Positions 41,321 through 51,299 of a stretch of 64,000 bases of DNA are shown here, piece by piece (the stretch's first letter is position 1; the number at the start of each line of letters is the position of its first letter). The stretch spans positions 1 to 64,000 of the forward strand of contig REDK01000078.1 in assembly GCA_007693535.1 (NCBI GenBank), read 5' to 3'. The position numbers and the translations under genes are program-made. The notes under the pieces are model-generated. The model did not search any database. It had not been told where the DNA came from and worked only from the letters and a program-made list of their open reading frames with translations. The stretch is from Chromatiaceae bacterium (GTDB lineage Bacteria > Pseudomonadota > Gammaproteobacteria > Chromatiales > Chromatiaceae).

Positions 41321-42013
41321 CTAACCACCCTGCTGCGCGGTGCGCACGAAGGCCTCGCCCGGGAAGCCCTTGGCAGTGAATTCCGCCAGCCAGCCGGTGA
41401 TGGCGGGCTCCGGCGGACAGGGCTCGCGTGCCAGCACCCAGCCGCGGCGGCGAGTAGCCTGACCGATCAGCGCGTAATCGTAGGCCTCGCCCAAGCCGAT
41501 CACCCAAAAATCGTCCCAGAAAACATGTACGCCATAAAGCATCCGGAAGCTGATCTCCAACCGGGTATTGGCAGGCGGATCGGTGACCCTGGCGATGCCT
41601 TGGGCAACCCCATGGCTGCCATCGTGGCGGACGCAGCAGTTGGTCACATAGACCAGGCCGTCGCCACCAAGCACATAGTCAGCGTAGATACTGCGCGCGC
41701 AGCGCCGCTGGGTGAAATAGGGTAATCGCGCGATCTCGTACCAGCGCCCCATGAAACGCGCCAGATCGAGCTGCGGCACCGTTGCCGGCGCAGTGAGATG
41801 GACGCGGGGCTTGCGCAGCCGGGTGCTGACCGTGACGCGGGCATCAGCACCGGCGGTCTCGCGCTGACCTGGCGGTGCAGCGTAGATCTCTTTGGCCCAG
41901 GCGGATGGATCACGGGCACGCCGCCGGGCCTGATCGGGACGGGGCGAATTAGCGCGAGATGCCGTGACCTGCCGCTGCTTCTCGTCGGGGTCATTGCCCC
42001 CGGGCGCTGTCAT
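41321..42013 (-). CDS. Lipocalin family protein
   Basis: MGRWYEIARLPYFTQRR; FWVIGLGEAYDYALIGQ. Confidence 0.85.
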   Translation of the reverse strand: MTAPGGNDPDEKQRQVTASRANSPRPDQARRRARDPSAWAKEIYAAPPGQRETAGADARVTVSTRLRKPRVHLTAPATVPQLDLARFMGRWYEIARLPYFTQRRCARSIYADYVLGGDGLVYVTNCCVRHDGSHGVAQGIARVTDPPANTRLEISFRMLYGVHVFWDDFWVIGLGEAYDYALIGQATRRRGWVLAREPCPPEPAITGWLAEFTAKGFPGEAFVRTAQQGG

Positions 42014-42232
42014 GGGCACACCCAGCGGCCCCGGGAGCAACCAGCCCTGTGCGCATTGGCCGTGGGAGCAAGCTGCCTGCACGGGCCTGACGGTGCCCCC
42101 GCTAGCGACCGGTCGGACTGGTTCGACCGGGGACGCGGACGCTCCGCGGCACGGTCTGGACGCTGGCGGTCATGATCCCGGAGCAGGCCGGTATCGATGG
42201 GGACAGATTGGTTGCGACGACACCTTGGAATC

Positions 42233-42283
42233 ATGGTCTTGGGAGGGCGTAGTTAAAACACGATTTTACCCTCCCGAGACCAT
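42233..42283. repeat. Long inverted repeat/hairpin between lipocalin and iscR
   Basis: ATGGTCTTGGGAGGG ... TAAAA-cacga-TTTTA CCCTCCCGAGACCAT. Confidence 0.8.
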
Positions 42284-42472
42284 CGACGTGGGACCTGGTT
42301 GCAGGGCTTGCTGGCGGCGGGGCGGCATCCAGCCTGTGCCGAGTCTGCCGGCGCGGATCGCGGGCAACCCCCGCCTGTGCGCCACGGATCGATTGACCCT
42401 GCTAAATTGATGGTCTTGCTGGGTTATTGTAGGATGTCCCGGATGACCGAACCGCGAGGAGGCAAGACCACA

Positions 42473-43000
42473 ATGAGACTGACGACCAAGGGCCGCTACG
42501 CCGTGACCGCGGTGCTGGATCTGGCCATCCACGAAGGCGCTGGCCCCATCGCCCTGGCTGACATCGCCCAACGCCAGGGCATCTCCCTGTCCTATCTGGA
42601 ACAGCTGTTCGCCAAGCTGCGTCGACGCGCCATCGTGGCTAGCGTACGGGGTCCTGGCGGCGGCTACAACCTCGCTCGGGATGCCGGCACCATCTCCGTG
42701 GCCGAGGTCATCACCGCGGTCGATGAGCACATGGACACCACCCGCTGCGGCGGTGCCCTCAATTGCAAGAGCGACGGACCCTGTCTGACCCATGACCTCT
42801 GGATGGATCTGAGCAATCGCATCCACGGCTATCTGAATCAGATCAGCTTGAAGGACCTGGTAGAACGCCAGCCCGGGGCCGAAGACAACGAATGCGCCCA
42901 GCGCCGAGCCGAATTGCGTGCCCAGTTCCGACCCGCCACGGAGGGCAAGGTCGAGGTCAAGATCGAGCCTTTGCGCCCGCGCAGTCCAGCGCGGGCGTAA
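42473..43000 (+). CDS. iscR: Rrf2 family iron-sulfur regulator (IscR-like)
   Basis: [34 protein letters not shown]; three Cys in [22 protein letters not shown]. Confidence 0.88.
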   Translation: MRLTTKGRYAVTAVLDLAIHEGAGPIALADIAQRQGISLSYLEQLFAKLRRRAIVASVRGPGGGYNLARDAGTISVAEVITAVDEHMDTTRCGGALNCKSDGPCLTHDLWMDLSNRIHGYLNQISLKDLVERQPGAEDNECAQRRAELRAQFRPATEGKVEVKIEPLRPRSPARA

Positions 43001-43155
43001 GGCGATTGCAGGAAGCGTTGATCCCAGATGACGCAGGCTTGATGCTCGCCTCCAAGGAGGGCTGGCGGGGGCATCGCAAACGCTGTGACCGCCAGTACAA
43101 CGCTGAAGGCGGGCGTCAAGACCAGCCAGATGGTATGGAAGTTGAGAAAAATCCC
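43001..43155 (+). repeat. Dispersed 155-bp repeat, copy B (abuts iscR stop)
   Basis: ggcgattgcaggaagcgttgatcccagatgacgcaggcttgatgctcgcc...gaaggcgggcgtcaagaccagccagatggtatggaagttgagaaaaatcccc. Confidence 0.8.
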
Positions 43156-43193
43156 CTGAGGCCGGATTCACCGCGCGAGCCGGCCGCGCCGGC

Positions 43194-43553
43194 TCATTCC
43201 GCGACGACCATGCGCTCCATCTCGGCGATGTGTATGCGCTGGCCATCGAGGGTGCGGAAGCTGCGTCCCTCGACATCGCGGCGACGGCTCCGATAGGTCT
43301 GTACCGCGCCGGTGTAAGGATTGATCACCGATACGGTCACCACCTGCCGGCCCTGCTGCCAACCCGAATACAGGTAGATAGCACTACCGATCAGCAGCAG
43401 GGCGAGCAACCCTGCTGCAACCGCGCGTACGACCGCCGCCGGGAGCAGATCGGGCGCCGGCGCAGCGCCGGGCACCGCGGCCCGGTGTCGCGCCCGCAAG
43501 ACGACCCAGGCGATGGCAACGACGGCCACGGTGAGCAGGAGTTTGGCGAGCAT
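43194..43553 (-). CDS. Hypothetical membrane protein
   Basis: ORF, two hydrophobic segments, start MLAKLLL. Confidence 0.55.
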   Translation of the reverse strand: MLAKLLLTVAVVAIAWVVLRARHRAAVPGAAPAPDLLPAAVVRAVAAGLLALLLIGSAIYLYSGWQQGRQVVTVSVINPYTGAVQTYRSRRRDVEGRSFRTLDGQRIHIAEMERMVVAE

Positions 43554-44118
43554 TGGTGACAGAGCGGTTGCATGGGCGCTGAGCGGCGTGCTAACGACGG
43601 GCCCCAGGTGCTGCTGGTCCGGGCCGCTCCGGAATTCGACAGTCGCGTAGCGTGCCAACCCCAGAAGCGGGAGCAGGAAACCGGGAGCAGGAACCGGGGG
43701 GTAGCGACCGCCAGGGCCATACACTGCGCCACGGCCAGCGGCAACGCTATCACGCGGCGACCTTAGCACCAACTCCCCGACCCGGCCAGGGCATCCTGCC
43801 GGGTCGACTTGTCGCCCTCAGGGTCAGGGCTTACTATCCGAGATTGGGGTGACTGCGGTTCGGATTACTTCAGCCTGGAGTGGCCGCTTGCGCACGCTAG
43901 CCTGCAGCAGCGCGCGCAGCGAGATCCAAGACCGGCCGGTGCCTGCCGCCGCGCTGGCTTGGCCCGCCCCGACTCTGAGCGCGCCCCAGATGCCGATGCG
44001 GTTGCGCCATGGCAACGCGCGGCAGCGGCTCGCTGCCAGCGGTGGCCCGGAAGTGCTGGCCCAAATCAGCACGTGCGGCTCACCAGACTCAAGTACATGC
44101 AGCCCACACAGGTAACGG

Positions 44119-44778
44119 ATGTCGTTTCTTCGCCTGGCCAGCGCGGTGCTGGTCGCTACTCTGCTCCTCGGCGGCTGTGATGAGCCTCCACGCCCGACCC
44201 TGAACCTTTACCGGGCCGTCACCGTTGGGGATGTGGAGCAGATTCGCCGCCACCTGTATTGGCGCACGCAACTCAACGAGCCTGGCCCGGATGGCGCTTA
44301 TCCGCTGCATATCGCGGTACGCCAGGGCAGCGTGACCGTGGCCCGCGACTTGCTACGAGGCGGTGCTCGGCTTGATGTGCAAGACGGCGACGGGCACACG
44401 CCGCTGTACCTGGCGCTCGCCAATGGTCGCATCCCGACCGCGCGCCTGCTGCTCGATGCTGGCGCCGCGGATGACCTGCAACAGCTCTTCCTGGCCCTGG
44501 TCGCGGCGGATGCCATCGATCGCGAGGGCATCGCCCTGCTGCTCGCAAACGATGTCGGGGTCAATGTGCTGGGACCGGATGGGCGCGCTGCCCTGCACGT
44601 CGCCGTGGCCCATGGCTATGTCCGCCTGGCCCGCCGGTTGCTTGTGGCCGGCGCCGATGTGAATCTGCCGACCGGCGACGGGGTCACCCCCGCTCACCTG
44701 GCCGCCGCCAGCGGCGAACCGGCGCTGATCACCCTGCTCAGGCAGTACGGCGCCGAGGACCCAGACGCCGCCGATTGA
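44119..44778 (+). CDS. Ankyrin-repeat lipoprotein
   Basis: LLLGGCDE lipobox; GDGHTPLYLALANGRIPTARLLLDAGA and similar repeats. Confidence 0.85.
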   Translation: MSFLRLASAVLVATLLLGGCDEPPRPTLNLYRAVTVGDVEQIRRHLYWRTQLNEPGPDGAYPLHIAVRQGSVTVARDLLRGGARLDVQDGDGHTPLYLALANGRIPTARLLLDAGAADDLQQLFLALVAADAIDREGIALLLANDVGVNVLGPDGRAALHVAVAHGYVRLARRLLVAGADVNLPTGDGVTPAHLAAASGEPALITLLRQYGAEDPDAAD

Positions 44779-44957
44779 GCGCCAGCGCACCCCAGGTACG
44801 CCCATGGGCGTGCAACGGCTGCAACCGAGACGCCAGCAAGACGCCGAATCCTTCGCCAGCGCTGACGCGCAACCGGGTCGTGCGGTCTTCCCAGCGGCCC
44901 TACCCGCAGCGCCTCCAAAGCTGAACTCCACAGCCTGCACTCCAATCGGAGCAACAG

Positions 44958-45254
44958 ATGGCAGAACGTGTCGAAGACCTGACCGTCACCTATGTCGAGG
45001 ACGGCGTCGCGACCACCAAAGAGTTGGACAAGGTCATCCTCTCCAAGGGCGGCTGGGCTACGGTGCTGTTTCGCTACCAGGACTGGGACCGGGCCAAGGC
45101 AGAGTACGGCCCGGAGCGCTATACCATTCGGCGTTACCAGAAACGCGGCGGTGAATATCGCCAGCAGTCCAAGTTCAACATCTCCAGCCGCGCCCAGGCC
45201 CAGGCCCTGGTGGACGCACTGTCCGGTTGGCTGGCCGACCCCGGTGAGGATTGA
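44958..45254 (+). CDS. Conserved hypothetical protein
   Basis: 98-aa ORF, immediately upstream of the SDR gene. Confidence 0.6.
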   Translation: MAERVEDLTVTYVEDGVATTKELDKVILSKGGWATVLFRYQDWDRAKAEYGPERYTIRRYQKRGGEYRQQSKFNISSRAQAQALVDALSGWLADPGED

Positions 45255-45259
45255 TCGCC

Positions 45260-46012
45260 ATGTCTGATCTCACTGGATACTGTGCAGTGGTCACAGGCGC
45301 CAGCCGTGGCCTCGGTGCCGGGCTGGTGGCACGCTTCCTTGAGTGCGGGCTGAATGTCGCCGCCTGCGCCCGCACCGCACCGCGGCCGCCAGCAACCCCC
45401 GCGCTGGCGGCACGCATGCTCGCGCGTGCCGCCGATGTCACTGATCCCACGGCGATGGCCGACTTGGCCGCAGCCGCCTGCGAGCGCTTCGGGCGCATTG
45501 ATCTGTGGATTAACAATGCCGGCCTGCTCGAGCCGATCGGCCCGCTGCACGACAACGATCCGGCCGCCTTCGCCCGACATATCGAGGTCAACGTGGTGGG
45601 CGTCTTCCATGGCAGCCAGGTCTTTATCCGCCACCTCCATCAGCGTGGTGGCGAGGGGGTGCTGGTCAACATCAGTTCTGGGGCCGCCCGCAATGCCTAT
45701 GCCGGCTGGTCCGCCTACTGTGCCGGTAAGGCCGCGGTGGAGCGCATGAGCGAGGCAATCGCCCTTGAGGAGGCCGGCACCGGTCTGCGGGTGCACGCGG
45801 TCGCCCCCGGCATCATCGACACCGAGATGCAGGCGATGATCCGCGCCTGCACCCCGGAGCAGTTCCCGCGGGTGCAGAAGTTCCTCGATATCAAGGCCAG
45901 CAATGGCTTCAGCTCGCCAGCCTTCATCGCCGACCGTCTGCTGGAGCTGGCCTTCGACCCAAACCATCGCTGCATGCAGGTCTTGCAGTCGCTGCCCCCG
46001 GAACAGACCTGA
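45260..46012 (+). CDS. SDR family oxidoreductase
   Basis: VVTGASRGLGAG; NNAG; YCAGKAAVERM. Confidence 0.92.
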   Translation: MSDLTGYCAVVTGASRGLGAGLVARFLECGLNVAACARTAPRPPATPALAARMLARAADVTDPTAMADLAAAACERFGRIDLWINNAGLLEPIGPLHDNDPAAFARHIEVNVVGVFHGSQVFIRHLHQRGGEGVLVNISSGAARNAYAGWSAYCAGKAAVERMSEAIALEEAGTGLRVHAVAPGIIDTEMQAMIRACTPEQFPRVQKFLDIKASNGFSSPAFIADRLLELAFDPNHRCMQVLQSLPPEQT

Positions 46013-46093
46013 AGCGGAGGAGAACTGAATCGGAGCAGGCCTAAATCGGAGCAGGCCTGAACGGATTCCCCGTCTCCACCCAGCCACTCAGAC

Positions 46094-46852
46094 ATGTGCA
46101 CGCTGGTCATTCTGCGCCGCCCACACCATCACTGGCCCTTGCTGCTAGCGGCCAATCGCGACGAACTGGTCGCGCGACCAGCGCGTCCGCCGGGGCGGCA
46201 CTGGCCTGATCGCCCCGAGGTGATCGCGGGTTACGATGAGATCGGCGGCGGCAGTTGGCTCGGCATCAACGATCACGGCCTGGTGGCCGCAGTGCTCAAC
46301 CGCACCGGCAGTCTCGGCCCTGCGGCCAGCCGCCGCAGCCGCGGTGAGCTGGTCCTCGAGGCGCTCGACCATGCCGAGGCCAGCAGTGCCGCCGGCGCCC
46401 TCGCCGACCTGTATCCAGCCGCCTATCGCCCGTTCAATCTGGTCGTTGCCGATCCCCGTGCCGCCTATTGGCTGCGCCACGGCGATGATGGCGAAGTGCG
46501 CGTCCATCCCATCGCCGAGGGCCTGCACCTGCTGGCGGACAGCGAACTCGACGATCCCCAGCACACCCGCATCCGCCGCTTTCTGCCCCTGTTTCGCCAA
46601 GCCCCAGTGCCGGACCCAGAGCAGAACGCCTGGGATGCCTGGATCGCACTGCTGCAGCAGCGCGGCGATGCCACCGGCCCTGGGATGAACCTGGAACTCA
46701 GTTTGCCCGAGGGCCGCTTTGCCAGCGTCGCCAGCAGCCTGATCGCGGTACCAGCCTATCCCGGCTTTGCCCAGCCGCCGAGCTGGCTGCATGCCCAGGG
46801 CGCCCCGGATCGTGTACCCTTCGCGCCGGTTGACCTCACGCGCAGGCCCTGA
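46094..46852 (+). CDS. NRDE (TANGO2-like) family protein
   Basis: MCTLVILRRPHHHWPLLLAANRDELVARPARPPGRHW. Confidence 0.9.
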   Translation: MCTLVILRRPHHHWPLLLAANRDELVARPARPPGRHWPDRPEVIAGYDEIGGGSWLGINDHGLVAAVLNRTGSLGPAASRRSRGELVLEALDHAEASSAAGALADLYPAAYRPFNLVVADPRAAYWLRHGDDGEVRVHPIAEGLHLLADSELDDPQHTRIRRFLPLFRQAPVPDPEQNAWDAWIALLQQRGDATGPGMNLELSLPEGRFASVASSLIAVPAYPGFAQPPSWLHAQGAPDRVPFAPVDLTRRP

Positions 46853-46905
46853 GGTGGCAAGGTCAGTCCATCCCCACTCGACGACTCCAGAGCATCCACG
46901 GCGCC

Positions 46906-47418
46906 ATGATCATCCAGCCCGTCGCCCCGACCGACCGCACCATCCACCCTGCCCGGCAGCGTCACCGGCCTGCGCGGATGCTGCCGCGCCGGCGGTTACC
47001 GGCAGCCGCCTTGCCGTCGGTGCTATTACTGATGCTGACCGCTGGACCCGTCACGGCCGCTGCCGACCGGCTTGACCTGATCTGTACCGAGCAGATCAGC
47101 CGGCAGGTGGTGTTCGGTGACCAGGGCAAGGTGCACTACGAGGAACGCACACCGGAGGCACCGGAGGAGGTCAGCCTCACCCTGCTACGCCCGGCGCCAA
47201 GCGCCGACGCCGACCCGGATGCCGCCCGGATCGAAAGCAGCGCCCCTTATCTGGCCAGCAACGCGGCCACTTGGATCGCAGACCGGCAGGTCGAGAGCCA
47301 CTCCGGCCAGGTGCGAATCGATCTTCTCACCAACGTCCTCAGTGTCGCCGACATCGCCGACTCCGGCAGCGCCAGCTTCCGGCGCTTCCAATGTCGGCCG
47401 GCAGCGGCGCAGGACTAG
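46906..47418 (+). CDS. Hypothetical secreted protein
   Basis: ORF with internal signal-like hydrophobic stretch, directly upstream of the glycosyltransferase. Confidence 0.5.
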   Translation: MIIQPVAPTDRTIHPARQRHRPARMLPRRRLPAAALPSVLLLMLTAGPVTAAADRLDLICTEQISRQVVFGDQGKVHYEERTPEAPEEVSLTLLRPAPSADADPDAARIESSAPYLASNAATWIADRQVESHSGQVRIDLLTNVLSVADIADSGSASFRRFQCRPAAAQD

Positions 47419-47496
47419 ATGCCACCGGGGCAGGTCGAGGTTCCCGGCGGGCCCATCCTCGCCCGACCCGCCAGTCGGCTTGGCCATCCGCTCAGC

Positions 47497-48993
47497 ATGC
47501 GGACCAGACGCCTGGCCCGCCGTCCGGACCCTCGCGTCATCCTCGGACTAGGCGCCTATTTTCTGACCTTTGCCCTGGTACGCTGGCTGATCTCTCCAGC
47601 CCTGGAGCTGGACGAGGCCGAACAGGCCCTGCTCTCGCAATGGTGGCAATGGGGGTACTCAGCCCAGCCCCCGCTCTACACCTGGCTGCAGGCCGGCCTC
47701 AACGCCATTGTCGGCCCCAACCTGTTATCGTTGTCGCTGCTGCGCCAGGCACTGCTGTTCGCAACCTATTACCTGGTCTATCTAGTCGGCCTGCGCGTGC
47801 TGCGCCGGCATGATCTGGCCCTGGCGGCAACCCTGAGTCTGCTGCTGCTGCCGCAGGTAGTGTGGGAGAACCAGCGCGAGCATACCCATTCGCTGCTGGT
47901 GCTCACACTGGCCGCAGCCACCCTATGGCAAGTGCTGCGCTTGCTGGAGCAACGGACCCTGAGCGGCTATCTGGCGCTCGGCCTGCTCGGTGCCCTAGGC
48001 CTGCTGGCCAAGTACAACTATGCCCTGTTCGCCGCCGCCCTCGGTCTCGCCTTGCTGAGCCTGCCGGCCGGCCGTCGGCTGTTGCTCGATCTCCGACTCG
48101 CGGCCACGGTGGCACTCGCCCTGCTGGTGCTGACTCCGCATCTGCTGTGGTTGCTGGAACATGCGGAGGTTGGAGCAGCGGTGGCCGAAAAGTTGCAGAA
48201 TCAGGCCCAACCGACCGGCCCAGCCAATGGTTTCGGGCGGTTGCTGCTCAGCACGCTGACCTTTCTGACGCCGCTCTGGCTGGTTTTTCTAGGCCTGTTT
48301 CCAGGCGCCCCAGCCGCGCTAGCCGCGCGCCGCCACCAGCTACCGCACATCGACCTACTGCTGCGCTATCTGGCCCTGGTGTGGCCCTTGTTGATGCTGA
48401 CGCTATGGACCACGGACGCCGATCAGGTCAAAGACCGTTGGCTGCAGCCACTGCTGTTCGTCGTACCGATCGTCCTCTTTGCCGGGGTCGTGCCGACGCC
48501 AGCGGCGCAGCGGCAACTGCGCTGGTTCCGCGCGCTGGCCCTGGCAGCCGGACTGCTGGTACTCCTGATCGGCGCCCTGCGCATCCCCCTCGCCCCCTGG
48601 ACCGGGGTCTACACCCGGCTACATCAGCCCATCGCCGAACTGGCTTGGGAGATCGACGCCCGCGGCGATCGCGCTAACCTGGTACTGACCGACCACTATC
48701 ACTTGGCCGGGATGCTGCGCACTCGCTGGCCACACCGGCGTACGCTCGGACCCCGCGCCGACTACCTACTACCAGACCCAGCCACCCTGATCGCCGCCGC
48801 CGACGGCGTCTTGCTGATCTGGGATGCCGGTCGTCACCCGGACCTGCCGACGGCGTTGGCGGCGCCAGCCCAGGCCGCTGGCCTGATGCCAGAAGCGGTC
48901 GCGCCGGTCTATCTCAGTGCCCCGCTGCGGTTCAGCAGCGACCGGATGTTTCAGCTCGGGCTGATCGCCCTGCCGGGCGTCGAGCACCAATGA
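47497..48993 (+). CDS. Glycosyltransferase family 39-like membrane protein
   Basis: SPALELDEAEQALLSQWWQWGYSAQPPLYTWLQ; multiple TM segments. Confidence 0.8.
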   Translation: MRTRRLARRPDPRVILGLGAYFLTFALVRWLISPALELDEAEQALLSQWWQWGYSAQPPLYTWLQAGLNAIVGPNLLSLSLLRQALLFATYYLVYLVGLRVLRRHDLALAATLSLLLLPQVVWENQREHTHSLLVLTLAAATLWQVLRLLEQRTLSGYLALGLLGALGLLAKYNYALFAAALGLALLSLPAGRRLLLDLRLAATVALALLVLTPHLLWLLEHAEVGAAVAEKLQNQAQPTGPANGFGRLLLSTLTFLTPLWLVFLGLFPGAPAALAARRHQLPHIDLLLRYLALVWPLLMLTLWTTDADQVKDRWLQPLLFVVPIVLFAGVVPTPAAQRQLRWFRALALAAGLLVLLIGALRIPLAPWTGVYTRLHQPIAELAWEIDARGDRANLVLTDHYHLAGMLRTRWPHRRTLGPRADYLLPDPATLIAAADGVLLIWDAGRHPDLPTALAAPAQAAGLMPEAVAPVYLSAPLRFSSDRMFQLGLIALPGVEHQ

Positions 48994-49012
48994 CGCCTGC
49001 CGCGGCCTGCTC

Positions 49013-50065
49013 TCAGATCGTAAAGGCCTCGAGCCCCGACAGATGCATACGATGATCGGGCACCTTGGGCCGGCGCGGCGGCTTGCCGGCAACCGCGGCA
49101 GCGATCGCCCGGATATGCTCGGGGGTACTGCCGCAACAGCCGCCAACGATATTGATAAAGCCCGATTCGGCCCATTCGCCAACATGTCCGGCCATCTCCT
49201 CCGGGCCCATGTCGTATTCCCCCATCTCGTTGGGCAGGCCGGCATTGGGGTGAAATGAGGTGCAGAACTCCGAGACCCGCGCCATATCCTCGACATGGGG
49301 CCGCAGGGCATCCGGGCCGAGGGCACAGTTAAGCCCGATGGAGATGGGTCGCACGTGTCGCAGGCTGTTATAGAAAGCCTCGACTGTCTGCCCGGAGAGG
49401 GTGCGGCCGGAGGCGTCGGTGATGGTGCCCGAGATCATCACCGGTAGGACGATCCCATCCTCTTCGAAGACGACATCGACGGCAAAGGCGGCGGCCTTGG
49501 CATTGAGGGTATCGAAGATCGTCTCGATCATGATCAGGTCCACGTCGCCGGCGAGCAATGCCCGCGTCGCCTCAGCATAGACTGCGATCAGTTCGTCGAA
49601 ATGGGTATTGCGGGCACCGGGGTCGTTGACATCCGGTGATATGCTTGCGGTCTTGCTGGTGGGGCCGAGGACACCAGCAACGAAACGCGGCTGCTCCGGG
49701 GTCAGCGCCGAGTACTTGTCGGCGGCCGCCCGGGCCAGTTGTGCCGCCGCAGTGACGATGTCGGCGGTATAGTCCTGCAGCCCGTAATCGGCCTGCGACA
49801 GGCGATTACCGTTGAAGGTATTGGTCTCGATGATATCGGCGCCGGCCTCCAGGTATTGCTCATGGATACCGCGGATCACCCCGGGGTTGGTCAGCACTAG
49901 CAGATCGTTGTTGCCCTTGAGATCGCTCGGCCAGTCCTTGAATCGCTCGCCGCGGTAGTCGGCCTCGGATAGCTTGTGCCGCTGGATCATGGTACCCATC
50001 GCGCCATCGAGGATCAGGATGCGTTTTTGGAGCAGAGCGGTCAGTCGGGACAGACGATCGGGCAT
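49013..50065 (-). CDS. Homocysteine S-methyltransferase module of methionine synthase (MetH N-terminal domain only)
   Basis: [39 protein letters not shown]; stop after LSGLEAFTI. Confidence 0.88.
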   Translation of the reverse strand: MPDRLSRLTALLQKRILILDGAMGTMIQRHKLSEADYRGERFKDWPSDLKGNNDLLVLTNPGVIRGIHEQYLEAGADIIETNTFNGNRLSQADYGLQDYTADIVTAAAQLARAAADKYSALTPEQPRFVAGVLGPTSKTASISPDVNDPGARNTHFDELIAVYAEATRALLAGDVDLIMIETIFDTLNAKAAAFAVDVVFEEDGIVLPVMISGTITDASGRTLSGQTVEAFYNSLRHVRPISIGLNCALGPDALRPHVEDMARVSEFCTSFHPNAGLPNEMGEYDMGPEEMAGHVGEWAESGFINIVGGCCGSTPEHIRAIAAAVAGKPPRRPKVPDHRMHLSGLEAFTI

Positions 50066-50342
50066 GCGGTTGCCTCCAGAGGTGGTGCAGGATCAGAGAT
50101 GTTACATATTAACGTTGTGCGCCGAGGTTAGCGAGGGGAACGGCCAGCCGCGGGCCGCATCCTAGTCAGCCGCACTGGCCAGGTCGCCAACTTCTAGCGC
50201 TGATCAGTACTGGAAGCCGGCGCGCCGGCACCATGCACCAGCCACCCAGATACGATAACGATGTTGACCGGGATGGTCGATCATCGGCATCTCCCTGGCG
50301 ATCGCACTGGGCTCAGGACCAGGCTCAGGTTCAGGGCCAGGT

Positions 50343-50891
50343 TCAGGGCAGGCTGATACGCTCCATCACATTGTCTTTGAGCCGCCAATGCTTGACAGCG
50401 GCGCCGATGTGCAGTATTAGCAGGGCGGCAATGACCAGGCCACCGATCCCGTGCAGCGTGAACACCAAGGCGCTCAGTTCCGGGTCTTTACCGACCAGCC
50501 CCGGCAGTTCGAAATCGAAAAACTGGATCGGATAACCGCCGGCGGCAGTCGCGATCCAGCCGCCGATTGGCATGCCGATCAGCAGGGCGTAGAAGAGTAT
50601 ATGTACGGCTCCACCGACAAAGCGCTCTAGTCCGCTCATCGGGGGATCGTAAGGCGGTGCCGGACGCGCCCGCCGCAGCGCCACCCGCGCCAGCATCAAC
50701 AACAGGACCAGGATACCGAAGGTCTTGTGATATTTGTACAGGGCGCCGGTCACCTCGTTGCCGAAGGTCTGCACGGTGCCGTCATATCCGAGTGTCCAAA
50801 GCGTAAACCCGATCGCTAGCAGGCCGAATACGAACACCGCGATCAACCAGTGTAACAGTCGCTGAGCTAGGGTATAGCGATAGGTTGCCAT
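50343..50891 (-). CDS. Cytochrome b561
   Basis: YRYTLAQRLLHWLIAVFVF; YKYHKTFGILVLLLMLAR; LHGIGGLVIAALLILHI. Confidence 0.88.
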   Translation of the reverse strand: MATYRYTLAQRLLHWLIAVFVFGLLAIGFTLWTLGYDGTVQTFGNEVTGALYKYHKTFGILVLLLMLARVALRRARPAPPYDPPMSGLERFVGGAVHILFYALLIGMPIGGWIATAAGGYPIQFFDFELPGLVGKDPELSALVFTLHGIGGLVIAALLILHIGAAVKHWRLKDNVMERISLP

Positions 50892-51299
50892 CGTCGTCTC
50901 TCCGAACGGTTGGTGAGGATGGGGCTGGAGCTGCCGGCCACTGCGCGGGCACCAGCGTCAAAGGTCGCGGCGCCCTGGCGATCAATGCACCCGCAGCGTC
51001 TCGCGCGCGATGGTAGCCGAGCGCCGCCCGGGCACCAACAAGCGTGGTCGCCAGGTGAGCCGCTCGTCACAAGCCGGCGGGCCTGGTTAACGGCATTGAC
51101 CGCTTGCGGGCCTGCGCGGATGCAATCGTCAACAAAAGCGCCAGTCATCCGCTCGGCCTGCGGCGGCACCCCTGCCCCGCATTTATGGCGAATCCGCAGA
51201 CAAACACAAGGGGCCAACCGGCAGCGAACCTACCAACGCCCGTGCCTTACCCCGATCCGGCCCCCATGTGGCGCGAACCGAAGGCCAGGAGAGATCCAG

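Noticed and set aside
42266-43276. 336-aa minus-strand ORF
   Set aside because: Antisense to iscR and runs through the repeat; no recognisable domains.
46026-46062. Doubled aatcggagcaggcct after the SDR gene
   Set aside because: Two short copies only, likely a local duplication.
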